Positions 52,858 to 63,664 of a stretch of DNA of 64,000 nucleotides are shown here, one piece after another. Positions within the stretch are counted from its first letter, which is position 1. Each line of letters begins with the position of its first letter. The notes beneath the pieces were generated by a model. It worked only from the letters and a program-made list of their open reading frames with translations. It was not told where the DNA came from and did no database searches. A program made the translations under genes and the position numbers. The stretch covers positions 51,688,864 to 51,752,863 of the forward strand of contig CM033721.1 in the NCBI GenBank assembly GCA_019671005.1, written 5' to 3'. Source of the DNA: Hibiscus mutabilis (lineage: Eukaryota > Streptophyta > Magnoliopsida > Malvales > Malvaceae).

Positions 52858-54350
52858 TGTGATCTTGTCTGGCACAAAACTTTCTACGACCAATCGAATG
52901 ACATGTCTGCTAATGCCAACGTGTTCGCTAATGCAAAACACATTTCCTACGCAAACCAGCTCGCGGATGAAATGCCATGCAATATGTTGCATGCGAAATG
53001 CTAGTTCGCATTAATATTTTCGTTCACATGCATTGCATTACTTTTGTTTGCATTCATATTTCTGTTCGCATTTGCATTATATATATATATATATATATAT
53101 ATGCTCACATGCATTCTGTTCGCATTATATATGTTCGCATGCATTTTTTTTTTGTTCTCATACATGTAGTTTGCATGAGCATTAATAAATATGTATATTA
53201 TTTGCATTTGTTACATGGTAGTTAAAGACGTTAATTTGGTAGCATTTAGTTTGCATGAATAATTTGCATGATAATTTAATTAACTTTGCATGAATAAATT
53301 AGCATTCATTTGCATGTTTCCTAGCTGTTATGGTTTGACTTTCATGAATAAATTAGCATTCATTTGGCATGCTTAAATTTCCTAGATGTTATAACCATTG
53401 ATTGCATGACAGTTTAATTTATTTAAATAAATTACATTCATTTACATGTTAATGTGTCTTAGATGTTATAATTGAGTAGTTAAATTTTGTGTTTATTTTT
53501 GCCTAGGTACAAGGAAAGCTTAAAGTGACAGCAATAAAGGGAATAAAGGAACCTAAATCTGAATTGTTTGCAAGAGAGAGTTTGACAAAGGATTGCATAC
53601 AACGACAAGGAACTTAATGTCCAACACCAGAATTCTTGAATTCCATTCATGAATTAATCATTTCAATTTTTAAGGATTAGACAGTTTTTATTTGTGTCAT
53701 AATCATCATTCAAGATAGCATTCAAGGTGTCATAATAATCTATTCAAAAAGATAGACTATTTAAATTCACCAAGGGGTGCATCTAATTCAGCCATTTAGA
53801 AGAATGAATGATGACAATCAAAGCTTTGGGAACTCAAACGTTTCTTTAATGTAGACAAATGGATGTCTACATTCATTCTAAATATTGCAAATTACCATTG
53901 GTTACTAGAAGACACAAGTTTAAAGCCAATACATATGTTATTTTAAGACCAATAAATATGACATAGTATTTTATTTGTAGGAGACACAATTCAGATTATT
54001 ATAAACTTTGTGAGTTTTTCACTTATCTTGTTTTACAATAACTCTATCGACTTATCAAGCATAGTCTTGTGGCGTCATTCATTTTTCCATATATTGTTGG
54101 TTCCAAATTTGCTAATTAAAGGGTCGCAGTCTTTTGTTTCGGATCAACATAGGTTTCGGGTCTTCACTCATTACAGTGAAGGTTTTTTTTCCTCGATCAA
54201 CTAAACTTCCAATAGGATTTGGGTCAATACTCGTTATAGTATTGATTCATTTCATGACTTTAAAAGGCAAGAGCATACATTGAGGAACAAAAGCCAGATC
54301 CTGAGTGAAACACGAGCGTAGTGAATTTTCTTGAAGTGATAACGTGAGGT
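52858..54350 (+). repeat. gypsy LTR, rich in TTCGCAT/TTTGCATG words
   Basis: It starts TGTGATCTTGTCTGG after the purine tract and ends about 40 bases before a gag ATG (54391). It contains 53920-54250, the repeat shared with 51594-51920, and an (AT)n run at 53079-53102. Between 52900 and 53350 the words TTCGCAT, ATGCGAA, TTTGCATG and GCATTCATTTGCATG recur many times. The 3' boundary is uncertain and no primer binding site is recognisable after it. Confidence 0.6.
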
Positions 54351-54435
54351 ATTTGTGCTGGTTAGATTTTAATTTTTAAAATTTTAATTATGTCTCACAA
54401 TTCTGGATTATTAAGGGAGCAACTAGAGCCGATCC

Positions 54436-55200
54436 AAGAGATGGATGAACACCTAATTTGCAAATGGAAGCAATGATCCGAGAAATGTCTAGATTATTAA
54501 GGGAGCAAATAGAGCCGATCCAAGATCGAATGGACCGGCTTGAAGGTGCACAAGGACAAAGAATGCACAGAAAAAACCATCAAGAAGATGATTATTAGAA
54601 AGAAAACAAGGAAGAAATTGATGATGATCAAGTATCTGACCAAGCCTCCCAACAAAGCTTGGCAAATCAAGGAATGAGACGACAGAGAATCCATCCAAGG
54701 GTTGATGACAACCTCAGCAATATCAAGGTTTCCATGCTGTCTTTTCAGGGAAAAATAGATCCCGAAGCCTATCTTGCTTGGGAAAGGAAAGTTGAGCACC
54801 TAATTTGCAAATGGAAGCAATGATCCGAGAAATGACGATCCAAGAGATGGATGAGCACCTAATTTGCAAATGGAAGGAATGATCCGAGAAATTATTAAGG
54901 GATCAACTAGAGTCGATCCAAGATTGAATAGACCGGCTTAAAGGTGCACAAGGACAAAGAATGCACGGACAAAACCATGAAAAAGATAATTATCAGAAAG
55001 AAAAAAAGAAGAAATTGACGATGATCAAGTATCTAACCAAGCCTCCTAACAAAGCTTGGAAAATAAAGGAATAAGACGACAGAGAGTCCGTCCAAGGGTT
55101 GATGACAACCTAACAATATCAAGGTTTCCATGCCGCCTTTTCAGGGAAAAACAGATTCTGAAGCCTATCTTGCTTGGGAAAGGAAAGTTGAACACATCTT
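54436..55200 (+). repeat. tandem duplication within gag N-terminus
   Basis: 54436-54830 is repeated as about 54837-55200. Both copies run through GAGCCGATCC-like, GGTGCACAAGGACAAAGAAT and CCTATCTTGCTTGGGAAAGG. A short segment around CACCTAATTTGCAAATGGAA occurs three times (54450, 54796, 54856). Confidence 0.75.
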
Positions 55201-55630
55201 TGAATGTCACAACTATTCTAAGCTTAAAAAGGTAAAACTAGCCGTCATTGAATTTACAGATTATGCACAAATATGGTGGGATCAGTTGACCTCTAGCAGG
55301 AGACACAATGGTGAAAGACCTATCTCAACATGGAATGAGATGAGAGCGGTCATGAGAAAAAGATTTGTTCCAACTCATTACCACCGAGAGCTGTTCAACA
55401 AGCTCCAGAATCTTAAACAAGGTAGTCGCAGTGTTGAAGATTACTTTAAAGAAAAGGAGGTGGCCATGATTCGTGCTAACATAGACAAAGACAGCGAAGC
55501 AACGAAGGTAAGATTTCTAGCAAGCCTTGACCCAAACATTGCAAATGTTGTTGAATTGCAACATTACATTGAGATTAAAGAAATGGTTCATATGGCCATG
55601 GAGGTGGAAAGAAAACAAAAAACAAAGTAG
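55130..55630 (+). pseudogene. gypsy gag capsid domain
   Basis: A 166-codon open stretch with FQGKTDSEAYLAWERKVEHI, YAQIWWDQLTSSRR, MRAVMRKRFVPTHYHRELF and LQNLKQGSRSVEDYFKE: a Retrotrans_gag capsid of the gypsy type, which assembles virus-like particles. The ATG at 55130 is inside the original protein. Upstream the frame is broken within the duplicated region. Confidence 0.88.
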
Positions 55631-55799
55631 TACAATGCGAACCTTGGAAGTTCTACATCCAAATGGGGGCAATCCACCTCATAGAAGAAGAATTCGTCAG
55701 CCCCATCTTTTGAAAAAGGAGGATCATCCAAAACCAACAAACTCGCTGTGAATTCTAGCAAGGGTAAGAGTGTGAACACACATGTACGTTCGTGAGATG

Positions 55800-55850
55800 T
55801 TCAATGTTTTAAGTGTGTATGGCGAGGACACATTGCTAGTCAATGTCCAA
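55800..55850 (+). pseudogene. gag zinc knuckle
   Basis: The frame reads CFKCVWRGHIASQC, a CX2CX4HX4C zinc knuckle that binds element RNA. It is followed directly by a stop, and a stop lies shortly before it. Confidence 0.8.
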
Positions 55851-55987
55851 ACTGAAACACCATGTTACTCCGTGAAGATGGAGAAATAGAATCAGAACCT
55901 GGGGAGGAAGAAGTTGAAGAATAAAAAATTCCATTCGACATAGAGGAAACAAAGTTCACTGTAAATGGAAAGGTTATTGTTATTAAG

Positions 55988-56359
55988 ATGAGCCTTAGCA
56001 CACAAGCCATGGAAAGTGAACAACAGCATGAAAACATTTTTCACACTCGTTGCCATGTTAATGGGAATGTATGCTTTGTTATTATCGATGTAGGTAGCTA
56101 TACTAATGTTGCTAGTACTATGATGGTAGAAAAACTTGGATTAGCAACAACAAAGCATCTACATCCTTACAAACTACAATAGCTCAACAATGGAGGGGAA
56201 CTGAAAGTCACCAAGCAAGTTCTCATGCCGTTCGCCATTGGAAAATATAGAGATGAGATACTATGTGATGTTGTACCAATGCATGCATACCATCTATTGT
56301 TATGAAGGTTGTGGCAGTTTGACAAACGTATGATTCATGATGAATATACCAATTGGTAT
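55988..56359 (+). pseudogene. gypsy protease remnant
   Basis: The frame reads CHVNGNVCFVIIDVGSYTNV and VEKLGLATTKHLHPYKLQ, then after a stop VTKQVLMPFAIGKYRDEILC. This matches the aspartic protease of plant gypsy elements. The active site DSG/DGG is DVGS here, so it is likely inactive. It ends at the solo LTR insertion. Confidence 0.82.
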
Positions 56360-57778
56360 TTTTAACCTTGCAAAAGGTTAACATTTCATGCCTTTTTACT
56401 TAAGTTATTGTATGAAATCAAGCCCATTGCATCTCATTTCATGGCATATAGATGCATTTAGTTCATATAGTTGCATTTGGTGTTTTGGGTTTTGTTTTCT
56501 TTGTTCATTTGTAAGAATGGTGCTGCTTGGAAAGGTTTTGGTTGGTGTAGTGATGTGCAGGGAAAATAGGAGCAATGCAGGAAAAATGTCATAGCATTTT
56601 GGATAGCATTTCTGGGCGCGCTAGAAGACAAAGAATTGAGGATACTTTGTAGCCCCACACGTGAACCTATCATCCAGCTGTGAGCCCACATGTGAAGGGA
56701 ATATTCCCATGGAATTAAGGGCACAAAACCCTAGGAGCCTCTACTATATAAAAAAACACCCACATTAAGGGAGAGCCAAAAAAGTTACTTTGTGAGCTAA
56801 GAAAGAGAGAGAAAAGGCAGCTGCCTTTCTTCATCTTCTCCATCATGGTGTTCTCTATTGTTAAAGCTCCAAGGGGTATTCTCGCTGGCCTTTGAGAGAA
56901 GCAACGGGCTTAGAGTGGTTCACGACAGTCCAAGGCGGCTTTGGAGTTTTTCCTTTCCTTTAGTTGCTTTTGTTGTCTCTTTTCTTATTATTTGGATGGG
57001 TTGTTTTAAACAAATGATTGTGGATGATATTTACCCAGCCATGAACTGATTTTAAGTGGCTTGGGCTTGTTATGGGTTTTATGTTTCAAGTTTGAATGAA
57101 TGTTTTGTTGCTTTCTTGTTCCTTTCATGCTTTGTTCATTGTTCTCTTATGCCTTAAGCTTGTAAGAGCTTTCGAGAGTTAGCCTTTGCTTAGGTGTTGA
57201 ATAGCTTAATATTCGAGAGAGTTAGTCTTAGATCTACGTGGACAATGGGGTTTGATGCTAAGAGGCAAAACCTTAACTCATCTTAGAGATAAGGATAAGG
57301 TTTCAACGGCTAGAAAGAGTAGAACTTAAAGGATAGTTGTATGTTAGGGTTTACGTTGAGGGGTATTGCCATAGCATTCTTCCTATCAGGTTTCTTGCTA
57401 GAGATAGTGTAGAGACATCTTGGTAAGCTCTGTCAAGCATGTTGTGGACAAGGTAGTTCGAGACATTCTTTTGGCTTAGACATAGAGGTCCTTAGCAAGC
57501 CCAGCCTGTCATCCCATTAGAGAGCTTCGTACACTTGAGAGAACGTTTGAAGTATCTTTATTTTAGCTCAGATTTCATCATAGTTAATTGCTACATCATA
57601 TCTAACCATGTTTCTTATTGCTATCGCATTTATTTTCAGTTCTTGTCTGTGTGTTTTGACTAAGCTAGTTTGGCCTCCAATCCCTATGGAGACGATATTC
57701 ACTCATCATGTATTACTTGTTCGATATGTATGCTTGCACTATTTGTGTATCATTTATAGTACATCACAACACACAACA
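56360..57778 (+). mobile_element. Athila-type solo LTR inserted in gypsy protease
   Basis: Flanked by GGTAT on both sides (56355-56359, 57779-57783); joining the flanks restores the gypsy frame. It contains a TATA-like CTATATAAAAA (about 56744) and ends CACAACACACAACA after CCAATCCCTATGGAGACGAT. That phrase matches the end of the Athila LTR at 59252-61191 (CCAATCCTTGTGGAGACGAT). The first bases are TTTTAACC, so the usual TG end is lost or the boundary is off by a few bases. Confidence 0.78.
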
Positions 57779-57783
57779 GGTAT

Positions 57784-58660
57784 ACACTCATGCATGATGG
57801 AAAGATCACTTTGGCACCCTTTCCCCAAGACAAGTGTACAATGACCAGAATTGTATGAAAGAAAGTCTTGAAAAGGCCAAATAAAAGGAAATGAAAAATG
57901 AGAAAGAAGAAAAATTTGGAGAGAAAAAAGAGAGAAAACAAATGAGAGAGGTGAGAAAAATAAAGGAAAAGAAAAAAGGCAGTGAAATAGAAGAGATAAA
58001 AAGAAAAGAAACAACAAAATTGAGTGTGCTAGCAAAAGAACGAGAAATGAGGAAAAGTTTAATGTCCGCACTACTTGTACTTATGTACAAGGAGAATCTT
58101 CTTAACTCTAAAAATCTTGAAAACACTTTGCCTCTTTCTATTGTTTCTTTGCTGCAGGAATTTGAAGATGTACCGCCAGTTGATATCCCTAGTGGATTAC
58201 CACCCATTAGAGGAACAGAGCATCAGATCGACTTTGTGCAAGGAGCGAACATTCCAAATTGACTTGCCTATCATAGCAATCTAGAGGAAACCAAAGAGTT
58301 GCAAAGGCAAGTAACCGAATTAATGGAGAAAGACTATGTTCGTGAAAGCCTTAGCACGTGTGCGATTCCAGTTCTGTTGGTTCCAAAGAAGGATGGAACG
58401 TGGCTTATTTCAGCAAGAAGCTTTATGGAGCTACTCTCAATTACCCAACATATGACAAGGAGATGTATGCACTTAGAGACTTGGAAAAACTACCTATTGC
58501 CAAAGAAATTTGTCATCCATACTAACCATGAAGCATTGGAGCACATCAAGAGTCAACACAAATTGAACAAATGACATACAAAATGGGTATAATTCCTTGA
58601 TTCATTTCCATACATCATCAAGTATAAAAAGGGTAAGGACAATAATGTTTCCGATGCATT
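57784..58660 (+). pseudogene. gypsy RT start fused to RNase H (RT core deleted)
   Basis: The frame resumes with MHDGKITLAPL, then a Lys/Glu-rich linker, SLLQEFEDVPPVDIPSGLPP, LQRQVTELMEKDYVRES and VLLVPKKDGTW, the RT fingers. Directly after come (with frameshifts) KLYGATLNYPTYDKEMYALR, EALEHIKSQHKLNK and YKKGKDNNVSDALSRR from RNase H. The palm with YVDD is missing, so a deletion removed most of RT. Confidence 0.85.
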
Positions 58661-58673
58661 ATCTCGAAGGTAT

Positions 58674-59251
58674 GTGCTTCTTAATATCTTAGACTCTAAA
58701 TTTCTTGGATTTTCTTTTATCAAGGAACTTTATGAATCTGACCCTGATTTTGGACAAGTTTATAAAGTGTGTGAAAAGAAAGCATGTAAGAAGTACTACA
58801 GACATGAGGGATATCTTTTCAAAGAGGATAAAATTTGCATTCCCCAAGGACCCGTTCGTGAGGTTCTTATTAAAAAATCACGTGGAAGAGGATTAATAGG
58901 ACATTTTAGATTTAGAAAAACACTAAGTGCTCTACGTGAACAATTATATTGGCTGAGAATGAAGATGGATGTTGAAAGATTCTATGATCGTTGTATAACA
59001 TGCAAGAAGGGTTATACATGCCATTGCCCATTCCAAGCAAACCATGGGTTGGCATCTCAATGGATTTCGTATTGGGACTTTCGTGGATCAAGTTTGGAAA
59101 AAATTCTATCTTTGTAGTGGTGGATAGGTTCTCAAAGATGCACATTTCATTCTTTTTAATAAAACTAACGATGCCTCAAACATTGCTAATTTGTTTTCCT
59201 AGGGAAATCATTCGATTGCATGGAATTCTAAGAACCATTATATCTGACAGG
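58674..59251 (+). pseudogene. gypsy integrase zinc finger and core start
   Basis: The frame 58674-59117 reads KKYYRHEGYLFKEDKICIPQ, GHFRFRKTLSALREQLYW and YDRCITCKKG, an HHCC-type integrase zinc finger. After a frame change, 59010-59251 reads MPLPIPSKPWVGISMDFVLG, VVDRFSKM and REIIRLHGILRTIISDR, the catalytic core including the first Asp (SMDFVLG) and the second (SDR). The sequence ends at the Athila LTR. Confidence 0.88.
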
Positions 59252-61191
59252 TGTGTAAATGATCTATTTATTATGCCATTTTTACTTGTCTTTCGCATGT
59301 TTTCAAGCTCATACAGTTTGCATTTACGTTAGAGTGACGAGTGCTTAATTGATCTATATTGTATGCCCTTATTCCTTGTCTTTTGCATGTTTTCAAGCTC
59401 ATATAGGTTGCATTTAGGTTAGATTGTACATATTTGCATGTAGATAGGGAGTTACACTGCTTGTGCTTTAATTGTCATATATATTGGTGGTTCTCATAGG
59501 AAAGGTGATGCTTTGTGGTGCATGTGCAGGATGCTGGAGGATTTCTAGAGCAGAAGAGTAGTAGATCGTATGGCTAGAGATGACGAGGTATGAGGAGTTG
59601 GAGATGAATCTACTTCTACCCACGTGGACTTTTTATAAGTGTTCAAAAGTACTATTTTTCTTACCCTTTTTACTCATATTATTGTTAGTCTAAGGCTCAT
59701 ATTAGTTGCATAATTAGCCATTCATGCATTAATCCATGTTTCCTTCCATCGTTGGGCTTGATTACATAACTTGGTAGTTTTTGTGGGAAAAGATGCTGCT
59801 TTGGTGTGTTTTGTGTGTATGTGCAGGATCACTTGCCAAAGCAAGGCTAGAGCTAGTTGCCAGGGCAATGCATGAAGGAGATGCCGAGCTAGTTGCCAGG
59901 GCAATGTATGAAGGAGACGCCGAGCCAGTTGCCAGGGCAATTGTCGACAAAGAATAAGGTGATATGGTAGTCGAAATTGATGACTAGACAAGCCCAAGAT
60001 GACGTGGAGCAAAGCTAAATCCAAAAGGAGTTTGATTTCCATGAAGAGATTAAAGAAGAATTAAATTCCAAGAAGATAGGAGAAGTTCTAGAAGGAATAT
60101 AATTATAATAAAGAATTATATTATTTAAATATAATTTAATTACAACTTAACTTCCTCCTCAAAGAAGAACTTTGACCTAGCCCTATAAATTAGAGGCCAT
60201 GCCGTCAACTCCAAAGGGAGAGAGTAGAGAGGAATTTCGACAACTCAAAGAGAGAGAGAGGAGAGAATTTTTGACAAGCATCTAGGGCAAGGAGGATTTC
60301 GACAAGCTTCATCCTTCATCTTTTTCTTTCTTGTTCAATTAGGTTCATGCTAGGGATTATTTATCTTGTGTTTCTTTGGAACCTAGCCATGAACTAAATC
60401 TATTTGGCTATGGTTATTGTGTTTTGTGGTTGTGAGAAACTATTGGATTTTGTTTAGGTAATAAGAGTTTGCACTTTTCTATTCAAGGTTTATTCATTCT
60501 TGGTTCTTATTCTTGTTTGCGAGTGAATTGGGAGAGGATCTCGTAACTTCATCTATTTATCTAATATCGGGAGAGTTAGATTCAAGAAACGAATGAATAT
60601 GATCTTTATTCAATCTATTGATGGTGAAGATTAATCCGGCTTAGGAATAAGTTAAGGATTTCAACGGCTAAGAGGAGCGCAAGATTGGTTGTTGTTCACC
60701 TTTGATTCACGCAGGGATGTATTATCAAGGCATGCACAAGTAGCTAGAGTTTTGACTTAGGGATAAGAAGAAACCATTGAAGAACGCTCTGTCAAACCTT
60801 GAAGGTTGCTGCCCAGACGCCCAAGTAGTTTCCCAACTAGTCGCCCAGGCAACCATCGATTAGTTGCCAAGGCAACCCCGTTGTACAAGTTGCCACGGCA
60901 ACTGGGTTGCCCGTGCATTCTTTTACCAAGACGATCCAATCGGCTATCACACCTCAACTCACGATAACCTGGCCTATCTCTCTCATTTAATTACATCGCC
61001 TTTTACTTATTTGCTTTCTAGATTAGTTATTAGTTAAAACTCCTATAATCCTTTATTTGTGTTTTTACTTTTTTCAGTGTAAGAGACTAGATTCTTAAAG
61101 TGGCACCAATCCTTGTGGAGACGATATCTTTTATGCTATAACTTGCAATGTGTATACTTGCACAATTGCGTAGCACTTATTACGCACAACA
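59252..61191 (+). repeat. Athila-type 5' LTR
   Basis: It starts TGTGTAAATGATC and ends TTACGCACAACA. An internal tandem duplication of about 80 bp lies at the start (59262-59420). Three copies of a 36-39-bp unit with GTTGCCAGGGCAAT lie at 59850-59945. The promoter is a TATA-like CCTATAAATTAG at about 60183, followed by AG-rich leader sequence. Confidence 0.85.
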
Positions 61192-61197
61192 AGTTTT

Positions 61198-61214
61198 TGG
61201 CGCCACTGCCGGGG
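61198..61214 (+). other. Athila primer binding site
   Basis: TGGCGCCACTGCCGGGG, six bases after the LTR end. The form TGGCGCCGTTGCCGGGG is the usual Athila/Calypso-type site (tRNA-Asp has been proposed), with one difference here. Confidence 0.8.
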
Positions 61215-61313
61215 ATTGGCAATAGCGATTTTGTTTTTATTTTCTTGCACTTTCTTTTTACTTTTTTTGTTTAAGATTCAAAGGGCTAACAAACTTTGGT
61301 TTTGCATTGGTAT

Positions 61314-62115
61314 ATGACTAGGGCGAGACCGATTACACCAGAATATCCCTTTGATCCAGAAATCGAACGAACCTTACAAAGACTTAGACAAAGGATAAGA
61401 GTAGCAATGGCTAATCAAGACGGCAATATGAATCAAGATGTTCCAGCAGGATGAGGAGTGATTCTTGCACGAAACATAACTATTCAAGACTATCTTGAAG
61501 ATCTTGATGGACCTAATCCAGGAGTTGTCGCACCTGAAATTGAAGCCGACCACTTTTAGTTGAAACCGGTAATGTTTAATATGATCAACACAATTGGTCA
61601 ATTTGGCGGCTCAGCAACTGAAGATGCACGACAACATCTTAAATCTTCCTCGAGATTTGCAACTCATTCAAAATACACGGAGTCACCCCCGATGTTTTAC
61701 GATTAAGATTATTCCCCTATTCACTGAGGGATAGGGCAAAAGCATGGTTGAATAGCATTCCTGCCGGATCAATAGGATCTTGGACCGATCTTTGTCACGA
61801 TTTCCTTGCTCGGTTTAATCCTACAAATTTGACTGATAAGCTTCGTAACGGCATTACTTCTTTTCGGCAGGCAAATGATGAATCCATGTACGAGGCTTGG
61901 GAGCGATATAGAGAACTTCTACACAAATGCCCCCTACATGGATTCCCGATGTGGACTCAAGTAACAATGTTTTACAACGCCGTGAATACACAAACAAGGA
62001 TGATGCTAGATGCCTCGAAAAACGGCATACTCCTAGATAAGTCGCTGGAGGAAGCAATGCAAATTCTAAACAGGCTAGCCAAGAATGATTATCAATTCCC
62101 CTCTACTAGAAGATG
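61314..62115 (+). pseudogene. Athila gag, disabled
   Basis: It starts MTRARPITPEYPFDPEIERT. Stops follow at about 61452 and 61557. The continuing frame reads LKPVMFNMINTIGQFGGSAT, then a frameshift, then SIPAGSIGSWTDLCHDFLAR, MYEAWERYRELLHKCPLHGF and MWTQVTMFYNAVNTQTRMML. This is the Athila gag core. The last open part is 61748-62116. Confidence 0.85.
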
Positions 62116-62248
62116 AGGAGTTAGACGCCAAGCCATAATACATGAACTAGGATCATCAGATTCAATTTCCGCACAATTTGCCACTTTAACCAAGATGGTC
62201 TAGAACATGCAAAAACCAAACAACATACATGAGGTCAAGGTAATGGAT

Positions 62249-62290
62249 TCTTTTTGTGAGTTATGTGGTGATAACCATGATTCTTCTGAA
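62249..62290 (+). pseudogene. Athila gag zinc knuckle
   Basis: The frame reads CELCGDNHDSSEC, a compact CX2CX3HX4C zinc-binding motif typical of Athila gag. It lies in a short open frame (62207-62461) between the gag core and the protease frame. Confidence 0.75.
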
Positions 62291-62467
62291 TGTATGCAGA
62301 ATTCGGAATCCAGCTTCTATGTGGAGAATTACAATCGGAACAACAATGTGATGTCCAATACATACAATCTAGCTTGGAAGAAGCACCCAAATTTTTCATG
62401 GAGAAATCCCAACAATACTCTAAACCAGAACAATCAGAATGCACAAGTATCGGGATTTTAGCAGAAT

Positions 62468-63664
62468 ATGCCACGGCAACAGTTGCCGCAGCAACAACTG
62501 ACAACATCTAGTTCTTTGGAAAATTCTCTAAATGCTTTTATGATGAAAACTGAATCTTATATGGCTGAGAATAGTAACTTCATAAAAAGAACTGATGCTT
62601 TTAATAACAGGACCGAGATGAGATTGCAAAACCAAGAGGCGACAATCAAATCATTAGAAAATCAAGTGGGACAATTTGCTCAAAACCTGAATACTAGACC
62701 GCAAGGAGGTTTACCTAGCGATACTGAAGTTGCAAGAGGAACTGGCCATAAGCAATGTAAGGCGATCACCACTAGAAGTGACCAACAACTTAAAGAGGCT
62801 CAAGCCCGCTCAGCAAACAAAACTCCACAAAAAGATCAAGACGAACCTAGCAGCAAAGCCTCAGATGCTGAACCAGGAATTGCAGCGGCAACCGACAATA
62901 AGCATGCCTCGGCAACCGGTAATAAGCATGCCTCGGCAACCGACGATAAGGATGCTTCGGCAACTTGTGATAAGCATGCCTCGACAACTCTAGTTGTCAC
63001 GGCAATGCCGTCAATCAGGTTCCAAACCAATGAAAGGAACGAAGATATCCGAGTTCCACCATCATTCCCACAAAGGTTGAAGCGAAAAAAGCAAGAATAT
63101 CAATTCAAGAAGTTTCTTGATATCCTAAAGCAAGTCCACATCAACTTGCCATTGGTGGAAGCAATTGAACAAATGTCGAACTATGCCAAGTTTCTTAAAG
63201 ACATTGTGTCTAAGAGAACAAGGCTAGGAGAGTTTGAAACAGTTGCCGCAACAGAGGGATGCATGGCCATGTTACACAATCGTATGCCACCTAAGTTGAA
63301 GGATCCCGGAAGTTTCACAATACCATTTTCCATTGGAAATCACTATGTCGGAAAAGCATTATGCGACCTTGGGGCTAGCATAAATTTGATGCCTAAATCA
63401 ATTTTCCAGAAACTAGGAATCGGGAAGACAAGACCTACAACAGTTATGCTACAACTAGCCGACAGATCCTATGTGCATCCAGAGGGAAAAATCGAAGACA
63501 TACTGGTAAAAGTTGATAAATTTATTTTTCCCGCTGACTTTATTGTTTTGGATTGTGAAGCAGATGGGCATGCACCTATCATTCTCGGGAGACCGTTCAT
63601 AGCAACAGGGAGAACCTTGATCGATATTGAAAAAGGAGAACTCACAATGAGGGTGAATGACTAG
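62468..63664 (+). CDS. Athila gag C-terminus and aspartic protease
   Basis: 398 open codons. Residues about 40-80 are a coiled coil (RLQNQEATIKSLENQVGQFA), the usual Athila spacer. Residues about 142-177 hold an eight-residue repeat (KHASATGN, KHASATDD, KDASATCD, KHASTT) encoded by a 24-bp tandem repeat. Residues 203-245 (LKRKKQEYQFKKFLDILKQV, LPLVEAIEQMSNYAKFLKD) precede the protease. The protease active site is DLGASINLMP, and ILGRPFIAT follows. The Athila active site is usually of the D(L/S)GAS type. It cleaves the polyprotein. Upstream stops mean it could not be made as part of a full polyprotein from this copy. Confidence 0.88.
   Translation: MPRQQLPQQQLTTSSSLENSLNAFMMKTESYMAENSNFIKRTDAFNNRTEMRLQNQEATIKSLENQVGQFAQNLNTRPQGGLPSDTEVARGTGHKQCKAITTRSDQQLKEAQARSANKTPQKDQDEPSSKASDAEPGIAAATDNKHASATGNKHASATDDKDASATCDKHASTTLVVTAMPSIRFQTNERNEDIRVPPSFPQRLKRKKQEYQFKKFLDILKQVHINLPLVEAIEQMSNYAKFLKDIVSKRTRLGEFETVAATEGCMAMLHNRMPPKLKDPGSFTIPFSIGNHYVGKALCDLGASINLMPKSIFQKLGIGKTRPTTVMLQLADRSYVHPEGKIEDILVKVDKFIFPADFIVLDCEADGHAPIILGRPFIATGRTLIDIEKGELTMRVND

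Larger units (their letters stand above)
54391..59251 (+). pseudogene. decayed gypsy gag-pol, split by insertions
   Basis: A polyprotein read in order: gag (54391-55630), zinc knuckle, protease, an inserted Athila-type LTR (56360-57778), start of RT, a deletion, RNase H, integrase zinc finger and core, ending where the Athila element inserted at 59252. Domain order with integrase last marks it as Ty3/gypsy. Many stops and frameshifts. Its missing end should lie beyond the window, past the Athila element. Confidence 0.85.
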
